Below, piece after piece: positions 11,922 to 23,564 of a DNA stretch of 64,000 nucleotides. Under the pieces are notes generated by a model. It ran no database searches, had not been told where the DNA came from, and saw only the letters and a program-made list of their open reading frames with translations. A program made the position numbers and the translations under genes. The first letter of the stretch is position 1. Every line of letters begins with the position of its first letter. The stretch covers positions 739,219 through 803,218 of the forward strand of contig NW_015971539.1 in assembly GCF_000182565.1 (NCBI RefSeq). Direction: 5' to 3'. Source of the stretch: Spizellomyces punctatus DAOM BR117. Lineage: Eukaryota > Chytridiomycota > Chytridiomycetes > Spizellomycetales > Spizellomycetaceae.

Positions 11922-13088
11922 AGATTATGTAGATTAGCCTGGGCCCCCTCCCCCTCTTAGCGATTATTATACATTCTATCCCTCTTGTGTATTTGTAGTG
12001 ACTATTTCATTCCTCATCATAGATATCTATTTCATGACATTTGGCCGGCCTCTGCCTCTCGTGCCCGTGATCCCCGTGACTGTTATCACGTGCCATAGTG
12101 CTTTGAACGTCAAGTGGCACTCCACAGGGCGCTAACAAGGGTTTTTAGCTCTGCATAGCATGCATTACCCAAAAGCCCCCCCTGAACGTACAAGCCGTTT
12201 TGTTTTGGAAGGCTTTAAAAAAGGTTTCCAAAAGGTTCAATACGTTGAGGGTAGCGCGTTCGTTCCTTGTATGATATGTGAGTAATGTCAACGCCTCTCT
12301 TGCATTGAACACTCTTTGCATGCCAGTGTCAGGTTCCCAATCGGAAGTTGGTGGGCTGTTTTTCTTTGGTAATTCCGTTTACCAATATCTACTTTTAACA
12401 AGGACCAAAAAAGTGTGTTAAAAGAAAGAGGCGTGACAGTGAGATGACGTTTGGGGGGTTTCGTAATGACCAGATATGTAGCGTAACAAGATAGCTATAG
12501 TGTGCTTTGTTTTAAACCCGCGCGCGCGCTTCCCAATGATCGCTCCAAGTTCGCCTTCCTTTGACCCTTTTTTTTTTACAAGTGGCAAACTGTTGCGTGG
12601 GCAGGGGCGTAAAAAAAGGTATTTCCAGTTACTTTATGCGCTGGTGTTTTGAGGATTTAACTCGTCACGAAATTCCAACACACAAGTTTGGGTTCTTTAA
12701 AAAGCTACTGCGTTCAGCTGTTCCTTTTGTTGCATGGCGTCAGCTGTTGGACTTGCTTGTTCGTAGTGGTTTCCGCTTATCTCTTTTCTGGTGATTGGTT
12801 ACTTGTTTAAACCGGGTAATCCAAGTTCTGCTGTGCATTGTTGGGGTTTCCCTCTCCCTCAAAACCTCACACACACATCAGAACGCATTGGGAGCCCCAT
12901 TATATACATATATATAATTTTTTTTTTCTTGTTACGTATCTCGTATTTCTTTGCGTTCGTTCAACATCTCCAAACACCACACAACAAGGGCACTACGCGC
13001 CAACCTCATACACCTGCTTGCTTTTTTATAACCCCCCCCCCCCCCCCCCCAAAGAAACCGAAAAAGACGCATCGTGCCCTATATTCCA
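11922..13088. other. long intergenic region, promoter of the ankyrin-CCCH gene
   Basis: This 1.17-kb stretch has no credible gene. It contains a CACGTG-like word near 12088, an alternating GC run (CGCGCGCGC near 12520-12528), a TATATACATATATATA tract at about 12900-12916, T-rich runs, and a 19-base cytosine tract just before the next start codon. The TATA-like tract may serve the plus-strand gene starting at 13089. Confidence 0.5.
13032..13050 (+). repeat. homopolymer C tract (19 C)
   Basis: Nineteen consecutive C lie 38 bases upstream of the proposed start codon of the ankyrin-CCCH gene, so they would be in its leader or core promoter. The complementary strand is a single G run. The exact length may be affected by sequencing error. 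Confidence 0.9.
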
Positions 13089-14903
13089 ATGTCATCGGTA
13101 TGGCAGGCAGCCAACAGTGGGGACCTCGCCACCCTCCGTCGAGCTCTCGACGACGCTGAAAAACGTGGCAATATGGCTTTTCGAAAGGAGATGGAGTGGC
13201 AGGACGCTGTAGGCCGGACGCCGATCATCGAAGCTGCTAAATACAATCACGTTGCGTGTGTTCGGGAACTGTTGAAACGAGGTGCGAATGTGAGGCATAC
13301 AGGTAAGTGTGAGTGGCTTAGTTTGGTGATGGTGGGATGACCATGCAGGATTCATGACATGATGATGAATGCCATTTGCATAGTGGATGGGGGGGTGCTT
13401 GCGAGTTGTCTTGCCTTGTTGCATTTCGCAGCTGTCGCTGCATTCATCGACCTTCTACTCTGCCAATGAGGAGCAGCAGATGGGCCATCTTGCAAACGCG
13501 TCATGGCACTGCCGGCAGTCGCCGCTCCCGCCCAACCCACACAAAAGCACAAAAGCAGCAGGGCGGGAAGAAAAGGAACTTGCGCCACTCTCGTCGTTCT
13601 CCCCCTCCTCTTCTACTTTGCTAGCTCACTCAGCCATTTGTAACTAGCTCTCCTCGGCACCGCAATGGATTACACGACGCATCCCGAAATCAAGGAACTC
13701 CTTGCACAGGCTGCTGGCCTAAAGAACATGGCGAACATTCCTACGACTTGGCATCCCCTTCCGCCAGCTGCTCCGCCTCCCGTGTTGAGTGAAAGGGAAG
13801 TGGATGGTGAGCGTATCCTCCTTCTTCAACAACAGCAACAGGAGAGAAGATTGAGTGGAAACGGTGGTGAGGTGCGTGGGTTATGCAGGTTTTGGCAAAA
13901 GGGAACATGTCGGTGAGTAGATATTGCTTGTATCTCACTGTTCCTCTTGAAAGTATTGATTGTTTTGAGGTTTTATAGCTATGGTGATACGTGCTGGTTT
14001 ATCCATGAAGGACAACAGGGAGCGCCAACGTCGCCTTTGCAACAGAATGTGCAACAGAATGCCCAAGCTGCCTATTGTCGGTCTCGGGATTTGTGTTGGC
14101 CTCAGCATCTGCAACAACTCCAGCAGCAGCAACTACAGCAGTTGCACCAACAGCAACAACTGCCGTATCAAACACCCAATCATTCCCGGACCCAATCCGC
14201 CGGACAAGGCACCTTTTCCTCCTTCCACACTATCCCACTCTCCCGAAACTCGTCGCGGAGTGTATGCAGGTACTGGCTCCAAGGTATCTGCAATAGGGGC
14301 CCCGCATGCCGCTTCCTCCATGGCTCAGCGGCTCCAGCCGCCATTGGAGCCGCCGCCGCCGCCATTGCGGAACGTAACGCCCTAACAGCCGCACGACCTC
14401 GTCCTCGCCCCCGGTCGGCTCCCTACATTCAAACCCTTCCCCCGTCCATGGATGCCATGTCCACCCATCCTCAATTGACGCGACCCCGCCATTACTCCCA
14501 CCCATCCCTCCTGCTCCCGAGTCTACCCACATCCACAGCAACGTACGAGTCCCTTCTCGAGTCCCTCCCGTCGTCATCTCCCATCCCGCCTCTAACGGAA
14601 GCCTCTTCTGTAGACTCTTTTGCTCTCCCGTTCGACTTGGATGAATATGACGATTACTCCGAGGCCGGATTGGAACTTGGTGGGCTGGATGAGAATCAAG
14701 TGTTGGGGCTTTTGGCTTCCTCTTTCCCCCCTTCTTCGGCTGCTTTGATTCCTTCTTTTGCGCCCGTGTCACCTCCTAGTGTCTCGAAACCGGGTTCGGG
14801 TGTGCCGCGTTCGAGTGTTCCGCGTTCTGAAAGCGAGAAATTGTGGAAGGAGGATATGTGGGGTGCCAGTGTTTTGAAAGCATTGGATCGGTTGGCGTTG
14901 TGA
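13089..14903 (+). CDS. Ankyrin-repeat protein with two CCCH zinc fingers (gene model problem in ankyrin 2)
   Basis: The start is ATG 13089 (MSSVWQAANSGDLATLRRAL) and an ankyrin repeat follows (VGRTPIIEAAKYNHVACVRE). An intron 13303-13383 would preserve frame and lead into a second repeat (LALLHFAAVAAFIDLLL), but TGA at 13467-13469 interrupts it. The frame resumes with an ankyrin-like end, TAMDYTTHPEIKELLAQ, at about 13662. Two C-X7-C-X5-C-X3-H fingers follow: CRFWQKGTCRYGDTCWFIH (13884 on, split by intron 13913-13978) and CRYWLQGICNRGPACRFLH (14265-14321). A Gln-rich stretch lies between them, and the C-terminus is Pro/Ser-rich with an acidic patch. CCCH fingers of this kind bind RNA, often AU-rich 3' UTRs. 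Ankyrin plus tandem CCCH proteins are well known in plants. Stop 14901-14903. Whether the TGA is an unrecognised intron, a sequence error or a true break is open. Confidence 0.72.
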
Positions 14904-15717
14904 AAGTAGTGAATAGTGAGGGTTGTTTATTACCTTGGAGTAAAGGTTGAACGTGAAAGAAGGCAATGAAGAAAAAAAAACACACAAGTAAATTGGAAAA
15001 AGGAAGTGGCATTAAACAAAAAAGAGGTGGTGATGGGACTTCTTGGACGAGGCTTTCTGTGTAGAATTGTTTTGTTTTTTTTGTGTTTCTGTAGGATTGT
15101 ATGCAGGTTGCTTTTTAGCCTTTTTGTTATTTTTTGTGTATACCCGGTTGAGGTAGAGTAGCTGTGAGTGGGGGAAGAGGTAGCGGAAATCAGAAAAAAA
15201 CAAGGAAAAAAACTTTGATTGAACAATCGGGAAAGATGGAGGGGAGAAAACCACAAATGTAGAGTACGTTGACCCACCAGGGCTCACCAGTCAGGAGCTG
15301 CTGGAAATATGATATATTCTTTTGAAAAATGCAATATTGGAAAATATCCGCCCAGCAAAGGTCTTCAGCCATTGCTTGATTTTTGACTCAGCCATTTCTG
15401 ATGAAGAGAGTTGATGGATTTTGGGTCTCGACAGCATTTCACACCATTTTGAATTGACGACGACAGCTGTTGAGAATCTCGTTTTTTTTTTTTTTTTTTG
15501 CGATTACTGGCTCAACCGTCCTCAAAACGTTCAACTCTCATTGCCTCCATTCGCATTTCCAACGTTTTATGTTCAAATGACTTTGAACGAATATTGAAAA
15601 GATCTCACACATTTTGCACAGCCACATCCGCTCAACTGACACTTGCTCTCAACTGGCATTCTACCTTCTTTTCCTTTGCCAAAACAAGGGATTTGCTACC
15701 ACGTAGATGCACGCAAC
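14904..15717. other. intergenic region with homopolymer runs
   Basis: About 810 bp between two plus-strand genes. It is rich in A and T runs on alternating strands, including an 18-base T tract at 15482-15499. Minus-strand open frames here (for example 15012-15287) are low-complexity and unconvincing. It probably holds a 3' UTR and the promoter of the next gene. Confidence 0.5.
15482..15499 (+). repeat. homopolymer T tract (18 T)
   Basis: Eighteen consecutive T about 220 bases upstream of the start codon at 15718. Poly(dA:dT) tracts of this length commonly exclude nucleosomes in fungal promoters. Confidence 0.85.
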
Positions 15718-18700
15718 ATGGCCAGCGCAGGCTCGGTCAGAGTCCCCCGTGCTGATGCATCGTCTGGAAAACCGGACGAACCTATAGGCACGCAGAATGG
15801 AGTAAACGTTCCATTGACATGGGAGGAGGAGTTGGCCGAGGACGAACCTCTTGTTCCGACACATAGAAAACCGCAGAGAGCGCCTTCTCCGCCTTTGGAT
15901 AATCTCGTGCCTGATAGGTATGATGCTAGTGTATTATTGTCATTGTGCGTAGCACCCACCCACTCTGGTTCGTAGTGCGTCAGAGACGAGTGGTGCCACA
16001 CATTCTACCTTTCCATCTCACAACACAAATGCGCACTCTAATGTACCCCACGCACCTCCCAGCACCAACGCCCTTTTCCCTCCCTCTCCGGGCCCGACAC
16101 GCTCATCACACGACTCGGCCCGCACAGCCCGCGAGATCAACAACCTATCCGAAACAGCCATCCCAATTGGCGTGGCAACTGGAGAACGGAAGAGTGCCGA
16201 AGTGGATTTGATGAGACGGGATTGGACATGGGGTCCTAGGGGAAAGTTACGCATTGTCAACCAAGAGAATACTATGCAGGAAGAGGGAGAGAAGACTCCT
16301 ATTGATGCGTCCTACCCGCGACCCATGTCATCTCAATCAAGCGGTCACAGTCCTTCTACAATATCTTCGTACTATGCACGACCGACAAGCGTATACAGGG
16401 AATATCTATCAGACACCCCTACTCCATCCATTACCACAACACAAACACTGCGAGATATCTCCCCCCTCCCGGCAATTCCACCCCCTGACGCATTGCAGCC
16501 GAGGGGAACAGTCGCAGGCGTATATTACCCTCCGCGACCGAGACCCAAGGTAGTCGATATTCGGCAACCGAGTAAGGGGGCAAAAAGCAATGTTGTTTTG
16601 AGGGCCAAGAGTCGGATGCGAAGGGTGTTGTTGGGTGGGAGCAAGAAGAAGAAGGAGGGGCAGAAAGTGACCGGGAAGAATCGGATGTCCGTGGCGTCCT
16701 CTGATCAATCTGGGAAGGTGGAATTCGTGAGTCCATCTGCGTCGTCGTCGCCTCGTGAAACTAGAGAGCAAGAGTTGCAAAAGCGGCCTACAGAACAGCC
16801 ACAGCAGCAAGCGCTGCAGCAAGCGCAAATCCCGAATATGTCACCGAATTACACTACATCACCGCATCCTCATGACCCTGCCTTCCGAATGTGGACCGTC
16901 CGCCACCAACCCAGTAGCGGCGCCCCTCTCCTCGTCGTCAAGTCTCCTCTCCTAGGCGAGACACTTTCCAAGGAGCTCGGCCTCGAGTCCTTCAACTCTA
17001 CCCAATCCGAAGGCCCCGAGCATATCCCCTCAAAATATGTACCACCTCCCAGTGAACAAGAACTGATCGTCAAAACCCGCATCTACAACCCACCACAGCA
17101 TGGCCACTTACCGGACGTGAAGGACAACCGCCCGCGATCAATGGCTGGTGCTCAGAGTGGTGCCCAGAGCGAACCCGTTCGTGTTCTCACACATCTTGTT
17201 CCACTTGAGAATGGAAGTAGGTGGAGTTTACCGGCGCGGAAGGAATCGCTTTTAGACGAAGAGGAGAATGCGAATGTGGGTCATACCCCTACTACAGGTG
17301 TAAAGTACACTCCCATCCAAATCGATACGCGACGCTTTACGAGGGAATCAATGATCTCATCAACATCACAGACGGATACCGGTAACACCGCTGAACCGTT
17401 ACATCGGTTGTCTGGTGGACGGATTGGGATGTATGCTTTGGTTGCATCTCCCACTCCGATGTCGCCGAGCCAAAGCGGACCGCAGGTGGTAGATGCTCCT
17501 CTTGTGGCGTCACAGACTGCAATGTTTCCCTGGCGTGAGCGGCCCCCACAGCCTAATGCACGTCCAATAAGAACGCATGGAATGGGTGCTGTATCGGCTG
17601 CTTCGATGGTGGAAAGTGAACGATTGGTGGCGGGCGAGACAAGTTCTCAGGGTGATATCCTTCCTTGTACAGACGCTGACGCTACCGCGCATCTACCTAG
17701 CGGGCTCTGGCAACTGCAAAGGCCTGTAGCCGCTGATGCATTGACCCGTCGAGATGAACGTGGTCTGGAAGACAAGCGGTTTGAGCCAGCTGAAACATCT
17801 TTGCCATTGACATCTTCGGATACATTGGCGGGGAGTGAGGCACCTGTGACTCCAGTCGCATCGGAGATACGGAACTCTACCGTACCTTCTCCGACCACGT
17901 ATCCGGCGAATACTACCGATGGATTGACATACCCGGATGAACAGCGTTCAGAAGAGGAAGAGGAAGATGCAGAGGGGTTCGAGCGCACGGGCACTGTTTC
18001 ACCTTCCATTGCTGGTGCACTAGCTGGGGAGGTATCCCCTGTGTTCATGCGAACCCTGACGTGGGCCCCACGTCTCCCATTACGCGTGGTCAATTCAAAA
18101 GAACCTTTGGATGAGGGAGGCACGGAAGAAAGGGAAGAACCTGTTCTTTCAGATATTCCAATGTGGCCAGCTCCACCTACTTTGGATTCCTCGCCCCCCG
18201 AGTCTGAACAATTTGAGTTCACCGCTCAACCGACCGATGCTGCCACTACCAAGGAAGCAGTCTCTGCAAGTCGATCAAGTGTCGCGCGTTTCAAATCGCG
18301 CGTACGCAGGGTGATGCATAGACATGGTGGTAGACGGAAACCCCCAACGAGCTCTGCTAGGCGGTTCACCTCCTCGGGTATGGCGGGAGTGCGTGCAACG
18401 GGGTCAGTTAAACGTTCGAACCAAGTAGGAGGTGAACAACCGGAACAGATGGCCATGCTACCACCTAGGACGGTATCGATGGTATTAGCCCCGGAAGAGG
18501 ATGGCATGCCACCTGAATCGGAAGGTTCATCACCTAGTTTGTGTGGAATGTCTCGTCATAATCTTCCTTCGCCGCCGCCACCCCCTGTCCGTGTTGATTC
18601 GATGGTTTCGGAACAAGATGCTTTGGGGCCAGCAGTCGGAGGGCTGGATGTGCCTGAGCACGGAGCTCCTGGTATTGTGAATGAAGCGGCCACTAACCTC

Positions 18701-20482
18701 CCTGTGCGTCTTGAGTCGATGGTTTCGGAACAAGATGATTTGGTGCCAGCAATTCGAGGGCCGGATGTGCCGGAACACGGACCTCCTGGTATTGTGAATG
18801 AAGGGGTGCCTAGTACCCCTGTGCGTGCTGATCCTGATAGTGATCGGGCGGAGGAAAAAGTTTCTATGCCGTGTGATGCAGAAATCCAGGATCATGTCAT
18901 GAAATATCATGAAGAGTTGAAGGAGAGTTTGGAGAGAAGACTACAAATTCAATTACCTGAACGGCTTGATTCCCGTGTTGCAGAGAGTTCCAGTACGCCA
19001 GGAGGACCATCATCGTTGAACCAAGTTGCATCATCTCCTCCCCACTCTCGACGCGACGCTCCTGCAAGTCCTTCCACACCCCGGCCCAACCCATCCCAAG
19101 ACATTCCCGACCGCCCAAGTTTCGACAGTTTCAACTCTGGATCAACCGCAACCGTCGTCAATGTGTCAATCACACCCCGACGGGCAGCTTCTCCCGAGCA
19201 AATGCATGAGAAGCATGTTCCGGATGCGCACATGCCAGAGCCAGATACATCGCAGTCTACTGGTGCCGTGAAAGCGACAACAGAAGAAGAATGGAAAGCT
19301 GCCCAAGCGGATCTGTTGGAGCGGATTGCGAAGCATTTGGGTCGAGCTTCTATATCGACACCGACTGGATCACCAGAAAGTGAGAGAAGCCGAGTCCTCG
19401 TCGCTCGACCCATGTCGTTTGTCTCCCAACCCGCAACTTGGGTCTACACAACCAATGATCACATGTTGGACGATTTGTCGAGAATGGCCTCTGCGTCCTC
19501 AGCCCCGTCCCAACCACAGCATACTTGGTCGTATTCCTCATCTGGCTCGTTGTATGGGGGGTTTGAACCTTTGGCAAATTACGTTCCTGAATCGGCTTAT
19601 GGGGAAGTCACGCCGTCGAGTGCCTCGGTCGAGTACCCGCCGCGAGCTGAATCGGTTGGACAAGGGAGTGGAATGCCCATGCAAGCGCCTCAGCACCCGT
19701 GGCCGAATGTACCACCCGTCTACGGTGGCAGAGTAGGTTCCGTGACGGGGTCTGTGACGGGGTCGACTGCGTCGGGGGATACCTTTGGATGCACGCACAG
19801 CGATGGCGGGGAGGCACCGAACGACGTTGCATGGCCTTTGCGAACCGCTTCGAGTGTAGATATGAGCCAAGAAGTACGTCCTGCGAGTGGAGTTGAGTAT
19901 AGTGCGGATGCAATTCCTGTCATGTCCCAGCAACCCGCACGACCTCTGCGGCATCGGCCACCGACACCGGCCTGGCCGAAACCAGAGACATCCGTGCAAG
20001 CCAGCGTTTCATCCCGATCCAGTGTTACCGGAGAAATGGCGGAACATCCTCCTCAGAGATCCGCATCTCCCTGGTCGTTTGTTTCAGGCGCATCGGCCTA
20101 CCTCACCCGCAGTGAACCCCAAGAACACATGGCACCTCTTGGACCGTATTCCCAAGATCCATACCGGGACATGACCTCCCTCCCACATGTCCCTCCTGTC
20201 CCACTCCCGTCCGTCAACACCCACCCCTGGCTCGACCAATCTATCCCTCCTGCAAGATTCAATCCCCCCCGCCCGTGGTCCCTACCTCCCAACCAAACCG
20301 ATAAAAACATGGCAATCCCACCGCGGCATAGCATTCATTCTGGATTCAAAGTCTTGGGCGTTCAGCATGTTGCTGGGGTTTCTGGTGTCGATGATGCTGC
20401 AATTACCGGTGCGCCTTCCAAGAAGGGCAAGGAGAACAAGGGGAGGTGGAGTCGGGTGGTTGAAATTGTTAAAGGGCGATGA
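15718..20482 (+). CDS. Large disordered Pro/Ser-rich protein with internal duplications
   Basis: I do not recognise this protein of about 1,570 residues. The start is ATG 15718 (MASAGSVRVPRADASSGK). One intron, 15918-15975, joins it to a single exon running to TGA 20480-20482. It is mostly Pro, Ser and Thr with no clear folded domain. A W/L-T-W-x-P-R...L-R-V/I-V-N motif occurs near 16225 (WTWGPRGKLRIVNQEN) and near 18057 (LTWAPRLPLRVVNSKE), with a looser relative near 16890. Each main copy is followed, about 190-390 bases on, by a basic segment, SRMRRVLLGG or SRVRRVMHRHGG. A 39-residue unit is repeated twice in tandem at 18587-18820. The C-terminus is basic (SRVVEIVKGR). Such proteins are often scaffold or polarity factors, but that is speculation. 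The open frame is too long to be chance. Confidence 0.75.
18587..18820 (+). repeat. tandem 117-bp coding repeat, two copies
   Basis: Two adjacent 39-codon units (18587-18703 and 18704-18820) in the large disordered protein share SMVSEQD, DVPEHG.PGIVNE and a V-R-x-[DE/D] border; a partial third copy (VRAD) follows. The unit length is a multiple of three, so copy-number change would keep the frame. Confidence 0.88.
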
Positions 20483-21807
20483 TTGAGTAGACTTTTCGCT
20501 TTGGGGTATTTGATCAGAGTATATTTTTGGGGTGCGTGTGGGATATAAATGGTATTTCATTTTTTTTTTGTTTCTGATTATTATCATTTATTTGTCAGTG
20601 TTGAGTAATTTTGTTCTTTGTTGGATATTGTTAATAGAATTGACAGTACACTTTTTTTTTTACTCTGCCTTTTGGATTATATTTTGACTGGTTGCTTTGT
20701 TCATTTCGGGAACTTGGCCATTTTCGTGTTTGTCATTCTTGGTCGTTATAGACGTTGTCTGTCTCGGCCCCAGTTTATTATATATAAGGGGGGAACTACT
20801 ATCGTTTGTCCTCAAATCAATATCGAAATGAAAATGCAGCCAGATGGCCAAAACTGGCGTGATAACCAAACATTAAAAATTGTAAACATTCATCGTCTTG
20901 TTTTCTGGCCAAGTTAATTCAGGGATGACAGACGTTTGGGAGACGAAAAAAAAGTTAGATATTAAAGTTGGATCATGTTTTGATCAAAGGTTCAAAGTTT
21001 TATAAGTTTTTTTTTTCCTGCTGTTCCCCCTGAATACGGGGGGTCCTATTCCCTGGAATGCCTTGCCCATATCATGAAATGGAGATGTTGGCCTACGCTA
21101 CAAAGGAATCTGACGAGATGCTACAAATATCTCGTATTATATCTCTAACCTCTAGGCAGCGAGATCTCCCTTCTTTACTGACAGACACAGCCATCCTATT
21201 GACATTGGTGCATCGTAGCCGCGCAGGACAAGGACTTTGTATGGTAAACCGATACAATCGTGCAACGTTTACTGGTATTTAAACTTGCAATATGTTGGAT
21301 GTGATTTTGACTTGGGTTTGTGCCGGCCGGACAGGGCATGCCATAGTGTTGGAGCAGACCACATGGTCGATCAATGTTGCTGCTTTCCCTGCGTTGTTCC
21401 CATAGGTGGAATGAAAAAGTACCCAAGGTGATTGTTATTCATCCTTTGAATTCCTTCCTTTATCTTCTAAAACTTTTGGGCCCTTCCTCTGAGAGGAGCG
21501 CTCGTCATCGGCCGTAGCTCAACAATCCTGGACCTCCGACAGGAGTAATACGTCGATTTTCCAAACGACGACCATTCAACGTGTTTCCGGTATCCGTTTT
21601 CGACCGAGTCGAGTTTACCGTCAAGTCCTGGGGCGCTTTCCACCTTCTCTTCTGGCCGACCATAGAAGGAAAAAGCTAGCGAGTCGGTGGGGAGTAAAGA
21701 ATGGACGAGGGCTAGGGAGGTCGACTTTTTATAACCCTGGAGGACTGGGGGGTTTTTTTTTTTTTAGTTTTTCCAATTCGGAATTCTATGCAAAAGTTCT
21801 TTTGCGC
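20483..21807. other. gene-poor intergenic region
   Basis: About 1.3 kb with poly-T runs (near 20560, 20650, 21010 and 21755) and no convincing gene. Open frames at 20618-20917 and 21058-21282 have no recognisable content. A tRNA-like word near 21515 does not fold into a tRNA by eye. Confidence 0.45.
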
Positions 21808-22149
21808 ATGTCATCCTTCTTCTCCAGTAAAAGCTCGTCTCTTTCACCGCCAGGCGGAATTTCTCGGGTGCTTACCATAGCTGAAGAAACAGTCTTCATC
21901 GCTAAACATTCACGAGCTCTTGAGCAGAGAGATCCGAAAAAGGATCAGATTTTCATTAAATGGAACATGATATTGGAAGCAGTTTTATGGATATGTCGTC
22001 GTACCAAAGAATCTGATAAACCATGTTTTCAAGAACTGTGTCATCTATTACCGCTAGCCAGCTACAATGCATCGTGCCATCATGCTGCAAGTGGTATTCC
22101 TTTGGATGCGAGGTGCGATCCCAAATATCATGAAGGTGCGCGAATCTGA
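21808..22149 (+). CDS. Possible small protein upstream of CDK20
   Basis: An ATG at 21808 opens 113 codons, ending at TGA 22147-22149, 59 bases before the CDK20 start codon. The sequence has mixed composition with predicted helix (SRALEQRDPKKDQIFIKWNM, EAVLWICRR) and several Cys and His near the end. I do not recognise it. It may be a small gene, a misplaced 5' exon or chance. The very short gap to CDK20 leaves little room for a separate promoter, which weakens the case. Confidence 0.28.
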   Translation: MSSFFSSKSSSLSPPGGISRVLTIAEETVFIAKHSRALEQRDPKKDQIFIKWNMILEAVLWICRRTKESDKPCFQELCHLLPLASYNASCHHAASGIPLDARCDPKYHEGARI

Positions 22150-22208
22150 TCTCAAACGCGTTCGTGTACGTGATCCACTTCGTCTATTGCCCATCACCTT
22201 GAACTTTT

Positions 22209-23500
22209 ATGGACCGATACAAAATCCTCGGCAAAGTACATCTCATCCCTTTAGCAAAACCTTGAACATGCCACTCACCATTCTCTATACAAACAAAAAA
22301 CTACAGATAGGCGAAGGAGCCCACGGAGTAGTTCTCAAAGCCAAATCAATAGAAACAGGCCTAGTAGTCGCTCTCAAAAAAGTCCCACTGCGACGATTGG
22401 AAGATGGGATTCCGAATACGATTTTGAGAGAAATCAAGGCTTTGCAGGAGATTGATTATCAGAATGTACTGGTTTTCTCCCAATCTTATATAAACGCAAT
22501 ACTGTCGACTAAACGTAGGATTAGGTCGTCAAACTCCTTTCCGTGCACCCGTCTGGTCCCTCATTTGTCCTCGTCTTTGAGTACATGCTCTCAGACCTCT
22601 CCCACATCCTCCGCACAACACCCCTCACCTCCTCTCAAGTGAAAGCCTATATGCTCATGCTTCTGCGAGGGTTATCCTATTGTCATGAGAACAATATCAT
22701 GCATAGGGACCTGAAACCTGCCAATCTCCTCATTTCGCCGACGGGAGTGCTTAAACTGGCGGATTTTGGGTTGGCGAGGGTTCATCGATATGCAGGCGAG
22801 GAGGTCCCCAAACGCCCGTATTCGCATCAAGTAGCGACCCGATGGTATAGAGCGCCCGAGTTGCTGTATGGAGCCAGGATGTATGATGCTGGAGTAGATT
22901 TGTGGGCTGTGGGGTGTATATTTGGGGAGCTATTGAACCATTCTCCATTATTCCCCGGTCAAAATGATATTGACCAGTTGTATTGTGTGTTGAGTATTTT
23001 GGGGACGCCGACCAAGGAGAGCTGGCCGGTGAGCACCGATGGAAACCGTTTGCAATTTCTCATTGTGTGTGCAATCTCATTTCTCAGTAAAATTAGGACC
23101 TGGAGACTTTGCCAGATTACAACAAGATTCAATTCCCAAATATGCCTGCTGTGGCATTGGAACGTGTATGCCCAGACGCATCTCAAGAGGCTGTAGGACT
23201 ATTGAAAAAGTTTCTCGTGTATTCTTGCAAAAACCGTATCCCAGCAAAAGAGGTCAGCATTGCTAGTCACGGTTCGGTTCTACTCTACTGAGAATGCTAA
23301 CACCAATATGGCATTGCTACAAACAGGCCCTGCTGGAACCCTACTTTTTCAATAAACCGCTGCCGGCCCATCACCTCGAGCTCCCCATCCCAGAACGAAC
23401 AACCCAAGAACAATTCGATGTCGACAAATCGCTAGATCTGTCCGTATTTTTCCCACTCGGCGCCGGAGGAGGCGGTGGGGATGGTATAGTCGAAGATTGA
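22209..23500 (+). CDS. CDK20: CDK20/CCRK, cyclin-dependent kinase 20
   Basis: CDK20 (cell-cycle-related kinase) is a CDK-family kinase that in animals and algae controls cilium length by activating ICK/MAK-type kinases. The start is ATG 22209 (MDRYKILGK), followed by intron 22236-22306 and then IGEGAHGVVLKAKSIETG, the glycine loop. The catalytic Lys is in VALKKVPLRRLEDGIP, the loop in HRDLKPANLL, the magnesium site in DFGLARV, and the activation segment in HQVATRWYRAPELLYGAR. All key residues are present. The RRLEDG motif (in place of PSTAIRE) and HQVATRWYRAPELLYGA are specific to CDK20. A C-terminal exon reads PLPAHHLELPIPER, also diagnostic, and ends at 23500 after a Gly-rich tail. Four or five introns. 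It converges on VPS16, with 64 bp between stop codons. Confidence 0.92.
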
Positions 23501-23564
23501 GTTTCCAACGGGCCGACGAATAGGGAAGAGGGTAAATCTCCAGTCGCTGCAACATCTGCAATAT

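Noticed and set aside
17647..18222. Minus-strand open frame of 191 codons in the large disordered protein gene
   Set aside because: Serine-rich antisense frames are common opposite Pro/Ser-rich genes; the plus frame is far longer and has repeats that keep phase.
21505..21580. tRNA-like words (GTAGCTCAA...)
   Set aside because: No cloverleaf, acceptor stem or matching T-loop could be built by eye.
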